Part shown: piece after piece, positions 6,009 to 12,457 of the stretch
Numbering within the stretch: position 1 is the first letter of the stretch
Layout: the number at the start of each line of letters is the position of its first letter
Origin: CAYNFT01 sp964396535
Lineage (GTDB): Bacteria; Chloroflexota; Dehalococcoidia; Dehalococcoidales; UBA2162
Direction of reading: 5' to 3'
NCBI GenBank assembly: GCA_964396535.1
Contig: CAYNFT010000041.1
Location: 1 to 17,882 of the forward strand
Length of the DNA stretch: 17,882 nt
Translations under genes and position numbers: made by a program
The notes under the pieces: generated by a model
The model's database searches: none
The model's input: only the letters and a program-made list of their open reading frames with translations
What the model was told of the DNA's origin: nothing

Positions 6009-7052
6009 ATGAGTACAACGGACATAAGACCAGCTAAATACGTATTTCTGGATGTTGTGGCATATAGTAATAGAATTATTGAAGCACAATGTGATATTAC
6101 TAGGATACTTAATGAGATAGTAAAGAGTACGATTAATAGATACAAGATAAGTAATGATTCTTTAATATATATACCAACAGGAGACGGAATATGCATAGCT
6201 CTTCTTGATGCTACATTAACATATGATATCCATATTACTATCGCATTGGAAATATTGCGTAGAATATGGGCATACGATAACCAAATAACAGACAAAATGA
6301 GGAAATTTGAAGTCAGAGTAGGTATAAATCAGAGTGATGATAATCTTGTAAGGGATATTAATGGAAGAGAAAACGTGACCGGTGCTGGAATAAACAACGC
6401 CAGACGCATTATGGACTTGGCTGATGCAAGCCAAATCTTGGTCAGTGGCACAGTATATGAGAATCTGCATCTACGTAAGAAATATTATGGAGCTTTTACT
6501 GGTAAATTTCAGAAAGTTGTGAAACACGGTCTTACCTTGGATATTTATCAACTCATAAGAGCAAATATAGCTGGGCTGAATACTAATCCTCCGTCCAGTC
6601 TTGTAAGTCTCCCTGAATCCGAGCCAAAGCTACCAAGATTTACAGCTTATTATTTTGCACACTCGATAAAGAATGAAAAGTTTATTCTAGCTAAAGCAAG
6701 GGAGAAGCCATTCCTTGTTATTTGGTTGAACCTATTACTTTGGTTTCTGGCTAAAGACTCTGAAAAGGCGTCAGAGACTACCCCTAGCAGCGTATATATT
6801 CAAAGAGTTATGCCTGATACTGGTTCCGATAGTATAGAGGGGCAACTCAAATGGTTTATTAATAACATTCCACATAATGTAGCGTTATATATTGGTTTTG
6901 TAATAGTAGATAATGCTGTACCTCAGTTAATCCAATATAGATATTTAGCTCAAGATAGTTCTAGCTTAATAGTAAACTCCGAAGGTAAGGAAAAGTTGAA
7001 AAAGGATTGGCCCGCAATCTGGGAAGATTTTAAATTAGATGAACTCTGTTAA
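6009..7052 (+). CDS. Class III nucleotide-cyclase-like protein with unknown C-terminal region
   Basis: In this 347-residue protein, residues about 9-183 follow the class III adenylate/guanylate cyclase pattern. FLDVVAYS carries the first metal Asp (D15), TGDGICIAL the second (D59), VRVGIN matches the usual beta strand, and GAGINNARRIMDLADASQILVS gives the N129/R133 transition-state pair. KHGLTLDIYQLI closes the domain. The position where adenylate cyclases usually have Lys before GD is not Lys, so the substrate base cannot be read off; cCMP/cUMP synthesis of the Pycsar type is a possibility only. Residues about 210-347 match nothing I know. One hydrophobic run (about 234-248) may be membrane-associated or buried. 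The gene is visibly AT-rich (a counted 60-bp line is 27% G+C, against about 50% in a line of the response regulator). It is flanked by repeats and has no recognisable effector beside it. ATG at 6009 follows AGGTGA by 6 nt. Confidence 0.72.
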   Translation: MSTTDIRPAKYVFLDVVAYSNRIIEAQCDITRILNEIVKSTINRYKISNDSLIYIPTGDGICIALLDATLTYDIHITIALEILRRIWAYDNQITDKMRKFEVRVGINQSDDNLVRDINGRENVTGAGINNARRIMDLADASQILVSGTVYENLHLRKKYYGAFTGKFQKVVKHGLTLDIYQLIRANIAGLNTNPPSSLVSLPESEPKLPRFTAYYFAHSIKNEKFILAKAREKPFLVIWLNLLLWFLAKDSEKASETTPSSVYIQRVMPDTGSDSIEGQLKWFINNIPHNVALYIGFVIVDNAVPQLIQYRYLAQDSSSLIVNSEGKEKLKKDWPAIWEDFKLDELC

Positions 7053-7068
7053 GCCTCTAGCCTCTCCG

Positions 7069-7150
7069 TGAACCTCACCCCCTTAATCCCCCTCTCCTTA
7101 GGAAAGAGAGGGAGAATTTTTTTATTAAGAGAGGCTTCGCCTCTCTTCAA
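7069..7150 (-). repeat. G-rich/hairpin repeat copy, inverted
   Basis: Read on the minus strand it has a GAGAGGCGAAGCCTCTC hairpin, an A/T tract, CTCCCTCTCTTT, CCTAAGGAGAG and GGGGATTAAGGGGGTGAGG. This is the same part order as the element at 5134-5208 on the plus strand. The hairpin followed by Ts could also terminate the cyclase transcript. Confidence 0.6.
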
Positions 7151-7430
7151 CACTCCTTATTATTACCACCTGCTTTGAAGGAGAGGGGGAATGGTTTATA
7201 AGAAGGACGAAGTCCCTCTTCGACGCCCTATGGGATTAGAGAGGCTTCGCTTCTCTCTTGTCTACATTCTCCCTTCCCTCATTGAGGTTGTTTAGTAAGG
7301 GGATTTAAAAGGGGCTTCGCCCCTCTCAAAAACTCTCTTCCCTCTCCCCTTCCCAAGAGGAGAGGGATAAAGGGTAAGGGGTTGTAAGACATCTTCAATC
7401 AAGGGGAGGGGAACAGGGGGATAGTTTCCT
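7151..7430. repeat. Cluster of further repeat copies between cyclase and adh
   Basis: No gene is present. About 7165-7260 contains GAAGGAGAGGGGGAAT, a GGACGAAGTCC hairpin and an AGAGAGGCTTCGCTTCTCTC-like end. About 7305-7395 contains the AAAGGGGCTTCGCCCCT hairpin, CTCCCCTTCCC, AAGAGGAGAGGGATAAAGGG and TAAGGGG. About 7395-7425 is a fragment (GGGGAGGGGAACAGGGGGAT). Copies lie in both orientations and differ in sequence while keeping the GCTTCGC or GCGAAGC core. Confidence 0.55.
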
Positions 7431-7473
7431 AAATAATCTCTTCATATTATAGCTACATTATATATAGTATATA

Positions 7474-7502
7474 TTGACAATGAAGTAGTTCATAACTATG
7501 AT
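7474..7502 (+). promoter_or_regulatory. Strong sigma70 promoter of the adh run
   Basis: -35 TTGACA (7474-7479), a 17-nt spacer, -10 TATGAT (7497-7502), with AT-rich upstream sequence (about 7441-7473). The start near 7509 gives a leader of about 30 nt. Confidence 0.7.
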
Positions 7503-7542
7503 GAACAGACAGCGAAGCTAAGAGTATAAAAGGAGGTTTATG

Positions 7543-8619
7543 ATGAAAGCAGCAGTCTGTTACGAAGTAAAGAAACCATTGATAGTGGAAGAGATAGATT
7601 TAGACCCACCGGGACAGGGCGAAGTGAAAGTCCGCCTAGCTGCGACAGCCATCTGTCACAGTGACCTTCATTTTATCACCGGGGATATGACTTCAAAATT
7701 GCCTGGTCTGCCTGGTCATGAATGTTCAGGTTACGTGGAAGAATTGGGAGAAGGTGTTACCTCGGTAAAGCCGGGCGACCATGTTGTTATGGCACCGGTA
7801 TCAGGAGGTTGCGGACACTGCGTAAACTGTATGCTAGGGTTCCGTAACCTGTGCCAGGACAGGAGACCCTCGCAGCCCCATCATCACACCAAGAAAGGAG
7901 AAGATATTGCCCCGATGGCTGGACCCGTTGGCGGCCTAGGGGAATATACTGTTGTCAACCAATATCAGCTGGCTAAAATTCCCGATGATATGCCTATGGA
8001 CAGGGCTGCACTTCTGGGCTGCGCCGTCATAACCGGGTTCGGGGCGGTGATTAACCGCGCCCAGGTTAAGCCTTTCCAAAGTGTGGCCGTGCTTGGATGC
8101 GGAGGCGTCGGTGTTAATGCCCTTCAGGGGGCAGCATTCTCTGGAGCCCATCCGATTATCGCAGTTGATATACTGGATAGCAAGTTGGAGACCTCCCGGA
8201 CCTTTGGAGCGACAGATACAGTCAATTCGGCGAAAGTAGACGACCCGGTACAGGCAGTAAAGGATATTACAGATGGGAGGGGGGTTGATTACGCTTTTAT
8301 TATGGTACCGAGTATTGAAGCCGTACGTCAGGGTTCTTCGATGCTAGGTCCGCGCGGCATGGAAGTCGTTGTCGGAATCACAAGGGGGGATTTGTCTTCC
8401 TTCACAGCGGGCGAATTCATCGGTGAGAAAACGCTTACCGGTAGCATGATGGGCTCGACACGGCTGCAACTGGATGTTCCCCGGTATGTTGCCCTTTACA
8501 AGGCAGGGCGTCTCAAATTGGACGAGCTAATCACCGGTCGATATTCCCTGGAGCAAGTTAACGAGGCAATAGAGTCTTCTAAAAGTGGAGAAGCACTGCG
8601 CAATGTGATTGTGTTCTAA
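7543..8619 (+). CDS. Zinc-dependent alcohol dehydrogenase (MDR superfamily)
   Basis: This 358-residue NAD-dependent, zinc-containing dehydrogenase oxidises a primary or aromatic alcohol, or runs in reverse. Catalytic-zinc ligands are C38 (ICHSDLHF), H59/E60 (GHECSG) and C160 (LLGCAV). The structural-zinc lobe is complete: cysteines 90, 93, 96 and 104. The dinucleotide motif LGCGGVG (184-190) is followed by IIAVD (D209), which favours NAD over NADP. A His-rich insert (HHHTKKGEDIAPM, about 113-125) resembles class III/aryl-alcohol members. Two ATGs occur at 7540 and 7543. AGGAGG (7531-7536) lies 3 nt from the first and 6 nt from the second, so I prefer the second. Its own promoter drives it, and a half-size permease and a tautomerase follow on the same strand. 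The substrate cannot be read from the sequence. Confidence 0.9.
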   Translation: MKAAVCYEVKKPLIVEEIDLDPPGQGEVKVRLAATAICHSDLHFITGDMTSKLPGLPGHECSGYVEELGEGVTSVKPGDHVVMAPVSGGCGHCVNCMLGFRNLCQDRRPSQPHHHTKKGEDIAPMAGPVGGLGEYTVVNQYQLAKIPDDMPMDRAALLGCAVITGFGAVINRAQVKPFQSVAVLGCGGVGVNALQGAAFSGAHPIIAVDILDSKLETSRTFGATDTVNSAKVDDPVQAVKDITDGRGVDYAFIMVPSIEAVRQGSSMLGPRGMEVVVGITRGDLSSFTAGEFIGEKTLTGSMMGSTRLQLDVPRYVALYKAGRLKLDELITGRYSLEQVNEAIESSKSGEALRNVIVF

Positions 8620-8639
8620 TAAGCCGGAAGGGCAGATTT

Positions 8640-8657
8640 CCACGGGCATGCCCGTGG
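8640..8657. promoter_or_regulatory. Perfect 18-bp palindrome between adh and the permease
   Basis: CCACGGGCATGCCCGTGG is fully self-complementary. It lies 20 bp after the adh stop and 34 bp before the permease start, with no U-tract, so it may be an operator, an mRNA processing or stability hairpin, or a short dispersed repeat. Confidence 0.5.
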
Positions 8658-8691
8658 GTGAATGTAACGGCAGCGATATGAGGTTAAATAT

Positions 8692-9222
8692 ATGAATAGA
8701 CAGCAGAGGGGGATCCGACAAATGCTTATCCCAACAATTATAATAGCAGTACTCGCTATCGCCCTTACCATCATCGTTTACACCAGGGGAGGAGGAGAAT
8801 ATATTGTTGGCTTAAAAACAGCCGGGAATCTGCTGCTGCAAATCGCACCGCTGCTAATCTTCGCCTTTATAGTCGCTGGCATGATTCAAATTCTGGTTCC
8901 CACTGAAATAATATCCAAGTGGGTAGGTGCCGAATCTGGTTTCAGAGGTATCATGATTGGTACAGTGGTTGGCGGTTTTATGCCCGGTGGTCCCTACGTC
9001 TGTTTGCCCATGGCAGCCGGACTGCTGCGAGTAGGAGCCGGGGTTGGAACTATGGTGGCTCTCCTGACTTCCTGGTCATTATGGGGAATTAGTCGATTGC
9101 CTATGGAGGTAGGAGTGCTGGGATGGAAGTTTACCTTAATCCGTCTCGCCTGTACCTTTTTCTTTCCGCCAATAGCCGGACTGATAGCCAACAAACTCTT
9201 TTCCAGTGTCAGCGTTCCTTGA
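8692..9222 (+). CDS. Half-size permease (DUF318/COG0701-like)
   Basis: This 176-residue protein has about five hydrophobic segments: about 12-30, 43-69, 84-115, 118-133 and 147-170. The segment MIQILVPTEIISKWVG, the following GFMPGGPYVCLPMAAGLLRVGAG and LLTSWSLWG resemble the conserved half of predicted permeases related to ArsP/YraQ. Those are usually above 300 residues, so this is a half-length form that may act as a dimer. The catalytic-looking PLCSCG motif of full-size relatives is replaced by GGPYVCLP. Translation may start at ATG 8692 (TGAGG 8 nt upstream) or at ATG 8722 (GAGGGGG at 8706-8712, 9 nt upstream). The second start would remove a basic N-terminus of ten residues. It sits between adh and a tautomerase. 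The transported substrate is unknown. Confidence 0.7.
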   Translation: MNRQQRGIRQMLIPTIIIAVLAIALTIIVYTRGGGEYIVGLKTAGNLLLQIAPLLIFAFIVAGMIQILVPTEIISKWVGAESGFRGIMIGTVVGGFMPGGPYVCLPMAAGLLRVGAGVGTMVALLTSWSLWGISRLPMEVGVLGWKFTLIRLACTFFFPPIAGLIANKLFSSVSVP

Positions 9223-9258
9223 GTACGAAAATGAGATATACTATAAAAGGAGGGTATT

Positions 9259-9441
9259 ATGCCGGTAGTTACCGTTGATATGTGGGAAGGACGCACTATT
9301 GAACAGAAGAAACAGCTCGCAGAGGGAATAACTTCGGTGATGACAGAAAAGCTCGGCATCTCTCCGGAGCATATAACTATTATCATCAGGGACAACCCCA
9401 AGCACAACTGGGCAACCGGTGGCAAACTTGCCTCGGAATAG
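9259..9441 (+). CDS. 4-oxalocrotonate tautomerase family protein
   Basis: At 60 residues this is the typical length of a 4-OT subunit. The Met is followed by Pro (MPVVTVDMWEGRT), and Met removal would expose the catalytic N-terminal proline. Counting from that proline, R11 is conserved (EGRT), while the position of the classical R39 is Thr. A nearby R43 (IIIRDN) may substitute, and W50 replaces the classical F50. The end GGKLASE matches the family's GGxLAS ending. A strong AAAGGAGGG site lies 4-5 nt before the ATG. The permease lies 36 bp upstream, so co-transcription is likely. The role may be in aromatic or dicarbonyl catabolism together with the dehydrogenase, but the sequence does not show the substrate. 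Confidence 0.88.
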   Translation: MPVVTVDMWEGRTIEQKKQLAEGITSVMTEKLGISPEHITIIIRDNPKHNWATGGKLASE

Positions 9442-9525
9442 TGCACAAGGTTGATAAGCACCCCCATATACATGGTATGCTTAGTAGGACTTAACTAAAC
9501 CTTAGAACTGAGCAAGGGGACATTT

Positions 9526-10014
9526 ATGGATTTTGGGGATATTGGAGAAAATATTCCGGTTATTGCCACCATAATCGGGCTTATACTATTGCAGTTGTTC
9601 CTCAGGCGGAGACGCAAACCAGAAACGACACAACAGGGAATTGTCGAGAACCTGCTGTCTGAGGTAAGACTTAATCTCAGGCTTGCCGAAGTCATCTCCT
9701 CCGGTCAGCAGATTAAAAGGTTCATGACAACTAGCTGGCGAATAAATAACAACAAGCTAGACTTCCTGGAACAGTCGTTACAGGTTACCCTAACTGATGC
9801 TTTTACGATAGCAGAAGATTTTAATCAGCAGGTAGCTGCTGCCAAAAAATACAAGTCAACCAGTTACACAGCCAGCATCGATGCGATTAAGTTGACAGAA
9901 AAACTCACCAAGAGCCGGGAGGGACTTGAAGAGTGGCTCCTGGCTAAGACAGGTACAAAAGAACCCGCTACAAAAACCCCCGGTATATTTGATGATTTAA
10001 TAGGGAAAAGGTGA
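9526..10014 (+). CDS. Single-TM protein of unknown function
   Basis: I do not recognise this 162-residue family. One hydrophobic segment (about 9-26, ENIPVIATIIGLILLQLFL) is followed at once by RRRRK, so by the positive-inside rule the rest should be cytoplasmic. Residues about 38-145 look mostly helical (ENLLSEVRLNLRLAEVISS, then a helix around QSLQVTLTDAFTIAEDFNQQ, then LTEKLTKSREGLEEWL). The tail (about 146-162) is Pro/Lys-rich and ends GIFDDLIGKR. AAGGGGA precedes the ATG at a good distance. It lies 84 bp after the tautomerase and 36 bp before the deacetylase-like gene on the same strand, which could mean a shared transcript. It could be a membrane anchor or adaptor. Confidence 0.65.
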   Translation: MDFGDIGENIPVIATIIGLILLQLFLRRRRKPETTQQGIVENLLSEVRLNLRLAEVISSGQQIKRFMTTSWRINNNKLDFLEQSLQVTLTDAFTIAEDFNQQVAAAKKYKSTSYTASIDAIKLTEKLTKSREGLEEWLLAKTGTKEPATKTPGIFDDLIGKR

Positions 10015-10050
10015 GGAGCTTCGCATTTTGACTAGCAGGTTATTAACCCG

Positions 10051-10908
10051 TTGAAAAGAACCGGTATCTTTTTCACCTACTTTCAGGGAGAGAGGCTAAA
10101 GGATTTTCCTCAGGCGCTGGCTGGTATCCTTGATAAGGAAAATGTGTTCTACTACGACGCTGTTTATGCCTCACGTAATGGACTTTACTACCTGGAGCCA
10201 CTGTCCGAAGAGCTATTACTGAAGGTGCATTCTGAGGACATGGTACAAAGAGTGAAGCTGACCGGGGACTACGAATCAGCTTTATACTCTGCCGGAGGTA
10301 CTGTACAGGCAGCCGATGAAATCTGGCAGGGGAAAATCGACAATGCCTTTGTCTTTACCAGCTTCGGCGACCATCACGCCGGTAGAAACTTCTACGGGGG
10401 AATGTGTTATTTCAACGGAGCCGCCTTAGCTATAAAGGCTCTCAGGGAGAAGGGGGTAAAGCGAGTGGCCGTAGTGGACACAGATTGTCATCATGCCGAT
10501 GGTACCAGGGACATCTTCACTGATGACAAGGATGTGCTTCATGTATGCTTCTGCCACAGGGACTACTCTGACCATCAAAACAATGTAGACGTCCAGATTC
10601 CGTATCGCACCGCAGATGAGGAGTATCTCAGCAAGGTGAGACAGGAATTTGTGCCCAGGGTGGCAGTCTTTAAACCGGAGTATATTTTCTGGGAGTTTGG
10701 CTACGATGCTACCCGGGGAGAGTATGGCGACAAGGGCTTAACCAGGGATTGTCATCCCAAACTGGCGATGTTATTCAAAGAGGTAGCTGACAAAGTTTGT
10801 CAGGGTAGATTGATTACTATCCTGTGCGGTGGTTCAGGTCGGACTCTGGCTACTTATACTATACCCAGAATTATCGCTTGCCTGGCTGAGATGGACAGTT
10901 ACCAATAA
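10051..10908 (+). CDS. Histone-deacetylase-fold amidohydrolase lacking the usual Tyr
   Basis: This 285-residue protein belongs to the HDAC/acetylpolyamine amidohydrolase superfamily. FGDHHAGRNFYGGMCYFNGAALA carries the His pair (H108, H109). VVDTDCHHADGT gives zinc ligands D145 and H147, and FWEFGYDA gives the third ligand D219. The motif that normally reads GGGY reads CGGSGRT here (260-264), so the transition-state Tyr is replaced by Ser262. Zinc binding looks intact but catalysis may differ. The probable start is TTG at 10051: the upstream in-frame stop is at 10033-10035 and no ATG or GTG lies between, although the Shine-Dalgarno (CAGG) is weak. The length is slightly short for the superfamily. 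The stop is only 8 nt from the stop of convergent rimI. The substrate is unknown. Confidence 0.82.
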   Translation: MKRTGIFFTYFQGERLKDFPQALAGILDKENVFYYDAVYASRNGLYYLEPLSEELLLKVHSEDMVQRVKLTGDYESALYSAGGTVQAADEIWQGKIDNAFVFTSFGDHHAGRNFYGGMCYFNGAALAIKALREKGVKRVAVVDTDCHHADGTRDIFTDDKDVLHVCFCHRDYSDHQNNVDVQIPYRTADEEYLSKVRQEFVPRVAVFKPEYIFWEFGYDATRGEYGDKGLTRDCHPKLAMLFKEVADKVCQGRLITILCGGSGRTLATYTIPRIIACLAEMDSYQ

Positions 10909-10916
10909 ACTGGTAG

Positions 10917-11576
10917 CTAGCGAGCTATTTGATAGCTCGCTATTCCCCGTTTTCTGGAGTGAGCTTGCTTTAACTGCTGAAGATGTGCCTTAAATGAGGC
11001 TGAGGTAATATCATCAGTGGACATTATTAGACCATCTTCTCTGTTATCCGTGTAATAACCCCGACGCAAGCCTGCCTTGGTGAAGCCATACTTCGAATAG
11101 AGATTCTGTGCAGCAGTGTTTGAGACACGAACCTCCAGCGTGAGGATACCCGCCTTTAACTCCATAGCCCGGTCTACAACGGATATGATTAACAGTTCCC
11201 CTATCCCCTGCCGACGGTTTGCTTCCCGCACAGCGATACTGGTAATGTGAGCTTCATTAGCCATAACCCAGAAGCCAACAAAACCAATAATGTAATTCCC
11301 AACTGATGAGGATAACTCACCACCAGAGAAACGGTCGCGGCTAAAAAACCGCTTCAATCTAAAAGCCAGCCCGGTCAAGCCCTTCTCTGAAGAAGCTTTC
11401 CCCCCAGGCTTCTCAACTAAGCTCTCTTCATCACAGACCACGATATAATGGGATAACTGGTTGCGCAGTTCACGCTGGTAGTTAGGCGGCGGCCACTGGG
11501 TAGGGAAAGCTTCACGGTCAATTTCAGTAACCTGAGCAACATCTTCCTTACGCATCGGACGCACATAATAAGGCAA
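10917..11576 (-). CDS. rimI: RimI-like ribosomal protein N-acetyltransferase
   Basis: This GNAT enzyme (219 residues from the chosen start) transfers acetyl from acetyl-CoA to a protein N-terminus, classically of ribosomal protein S18. PYYVRPMRKEDVAQVTEID opens the fold. AHITSIAVREANRRQGIGELL (109-129) contains the acetyl-CoA P-loop RRQGIG, and LEVRVSNTAAQNLYSKYGF (147-165) and RRGYYTDNREDGLIM (171-185) are RimI signatures. An insertion of about 40 residues (about 52-92), basic and Ser/Gly-rich, separates strands that are close in E. coli RimI, making the protein longer than the usual 150-160. TTG at 11576 lies 8 nt behind AAAGGGG and fits the family N-terminus. GTG at 11600 is the alternative and would add eight residues. 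It converges on the HDAC-like gene. Confidence 0.86.
   Translation of the reverse strand: MPYYVRPMRKEDVAQVTEIDREAFPTQWPPPNYQRELRNQLSHYIVVCDEESLVEKPGGKASSEKGLTGLAFRLKRFFSRDRFSGGELSSSVGNYIIGFVGFWVMANEAHITSIAVREANRRQGIGELLIISVVDRAMELKAGILTLEVRVSNTAAQNLYSKYGFTKAGLRRGYYTDNREDGLIMSTDDITSASFKAHLQQLKQAHSRKRGIASYQIAR
10918..10942. terminator. Shared hairpin between HDAC-like gene and rimI
   Basis: TAGCGAGCTA (10918-10927) and TAGCTCGCTA (10933-10942) are a perfect 10-bp stem with loop TTTGA. It follows the HDAC-like stop by 9 nt and encodes the last residues and part of the stop codon of rimI on the other strand. Only a short T-rich tract follows on the plus strand, so it is an imperfect intrinsic terminator. 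Confidence 0.5.
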
Positions 11577-11648
11577 GTTTGCATCCCCTTTCAGACACAC
11601 CTAGTAATATATGTTTACGCCTTTTAATACGACTTCTTTTTCAGAATT

Positions 11649-11677
11649 ATTGTAACACATTCTGCTTATCATCGAAA
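11649..11677 (-). promoter_or_regulatory. Possible rimI promoter
   Basis: Minus strand TGTTACAAT supplies a -10 (TACAAT, 11649-11654) with an upstream TGT that could extend it. The -35 position (TTTCGA) is poor, so this is a weak candidate. Confidence 0.3.
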
Positions 11678-11737
11678 TACATAGATTACAAAGCTATCTT
11701 TTCGCCTTTTTATTCGTTATACTATATGCACGGGGTA

Positions 11738-11818
11738 ACACCTTAATTACCGGCCGGGCGAACCTAAAATTAGACATAGTCCGGCTCTGGACGGGGGTTG
11801 TCAGGTGCAAGAAGAGGA
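11738..11818 (+). other. Second, diverged copy of the sigma-factor upstream region, ending at a gap
   Basis: The stretch starts ACACCTTA, contains an imperfect GC-rich inverted pair (CCGGCCGGGC and GTCCGGCTCTGG), and ends with a 28-base block (11791-11818) that differs by a single base from 11880-11907. That block includes a GTG start encoding MQEE, against MQDE in the real gene. It is either the 5' end of a paralogous sigma gene or a variant contig end joined by scaffolding. Confidence 0.6.
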
Positions 11819-11828
11819 NNNNNNNNNN
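11819..11828. other. Assembly gap (10 N)
   Basis: Ten Ns separate two contigs whose ends carry near-identical sequence, so the true distance and even the adjacency are uncertain. Confidence 0.98.
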
Positions 11829-11839
11829 ACACCTTATTA

Positions 11840-11879
11840 TAGCTAGACCAAAGCATATAATAATGTCGAGGTCTAGCTA
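11840..11879 (+). promoter_or_regulatory. Inverted repeat around a -10 box upstream of the sigma gene
   Basis: TAGCTAGACC (11840-11849) and GGTCTAGCTA (11870-11879) are perfect 10-bp arms. The 20-nt interval between them contains TATAAT (11856-11861). No good -35 is visible because the gap is close. It may be an operator or a leader hairpin. Confidence 0.45.
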
Positions 11880-11893
11880 ACGGGGGTTGTCAG

Positions 11894-12457
11894 GTGCAAG
11901 ATGAGGAGAGCCTCGTCCAGCGAGCCAAGCAGCGAGACCAGAAGGCTTTCGCCCAGTTGTACGAGGAGTATTTCGACAGGATTTATCGTTATGTGGCTCT
12001 CAAAATAGGAGATAAGACGGAGGCAGAGGACATGACTCAGCAGGTCTTTCTCAAAGCCCTTCAGTCTATTTCTTCCTTCAAGTGGAAGGGGATTCCCTTC
12101 TCTGCCTGGCTGTACCGTATTGCCCATAACCAGGTGGTTGACTATCTGAGAAAGAAGAAAAATCGCCCGGCTACTCTCCTTGATGATTCGCTGGTTAGCA
12201 GCAACAGTGATAGTAACCCACAGCTAATGACCGAGCGTAACCTGGATATTGAGCAGCTGCTATCAGCCACCCAGCGGCTGACCGAGGCACAACGCGAGGT
12301 AATTTCCCTGCGTTTTGCTGGCGAGCTATCAACTGCCCAGGTAGCTAAGATTATGGGCAGAAGCCAAGGGGCAATAAAAGCCTTGCAGCATAGTGCAATA
12401 GTGGCTCTACGCAAGGCACTATTGGTAGGAAATAATGAGCAAGTCCAGAGAATTTGA
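11894..12457 (+). CDS. RNA polymerase ECF sigma factor
   Basis: This 187-residue extracytoplasmic-function-type sigma70 has region 2 at about 5-90, with FAQLYEEYFDRIYRY, then DMTQQVFLKAL (the core-binding and -10 recognition area) and AWLYRIAHNQVVDYLRKK. Region 4 is at about 120-175, with LTEAQREVISLRFAGELSTAQVAKIMGRSQGAIKALQHSAIVALRK containing the -35-binding helix-turn-helix. Regions 1 and 3 are absent, as expected for the ECF group. GTG at 11894 is supported by GGGGG (11882-11886), 7 nt upstream. The stop overlaps the next gene by 23 bp, so the DUF5667 membrane protein is translationally coupled and is the likely regulator or partner of this sigma factor. Confidence 0.92.
   Translation: MQDEESLVQRAKQRDQKAFAQLYEEYFDRIYRYVALKIGDKTEAEDMTQQVFLKALQSISSFKWKGIPFSAWLYRIAHNQVVDYLRKKKNRPATLLDDSLVSSNSDSNPQLMTERNLDIEQLLSATQRLTEAQREVISLRFAGELSTAQVAKIMGRSQGAIKALQHSAIVALRKALLVGNNEQVQRI

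Noticed and set aside
6009..7540. A complete Pycsar defence system
   Set aside because: Only the cyclase-like part is present; no separate TIR or membrane effector with a cyclic-nucleotide-binding domain lies next to it.
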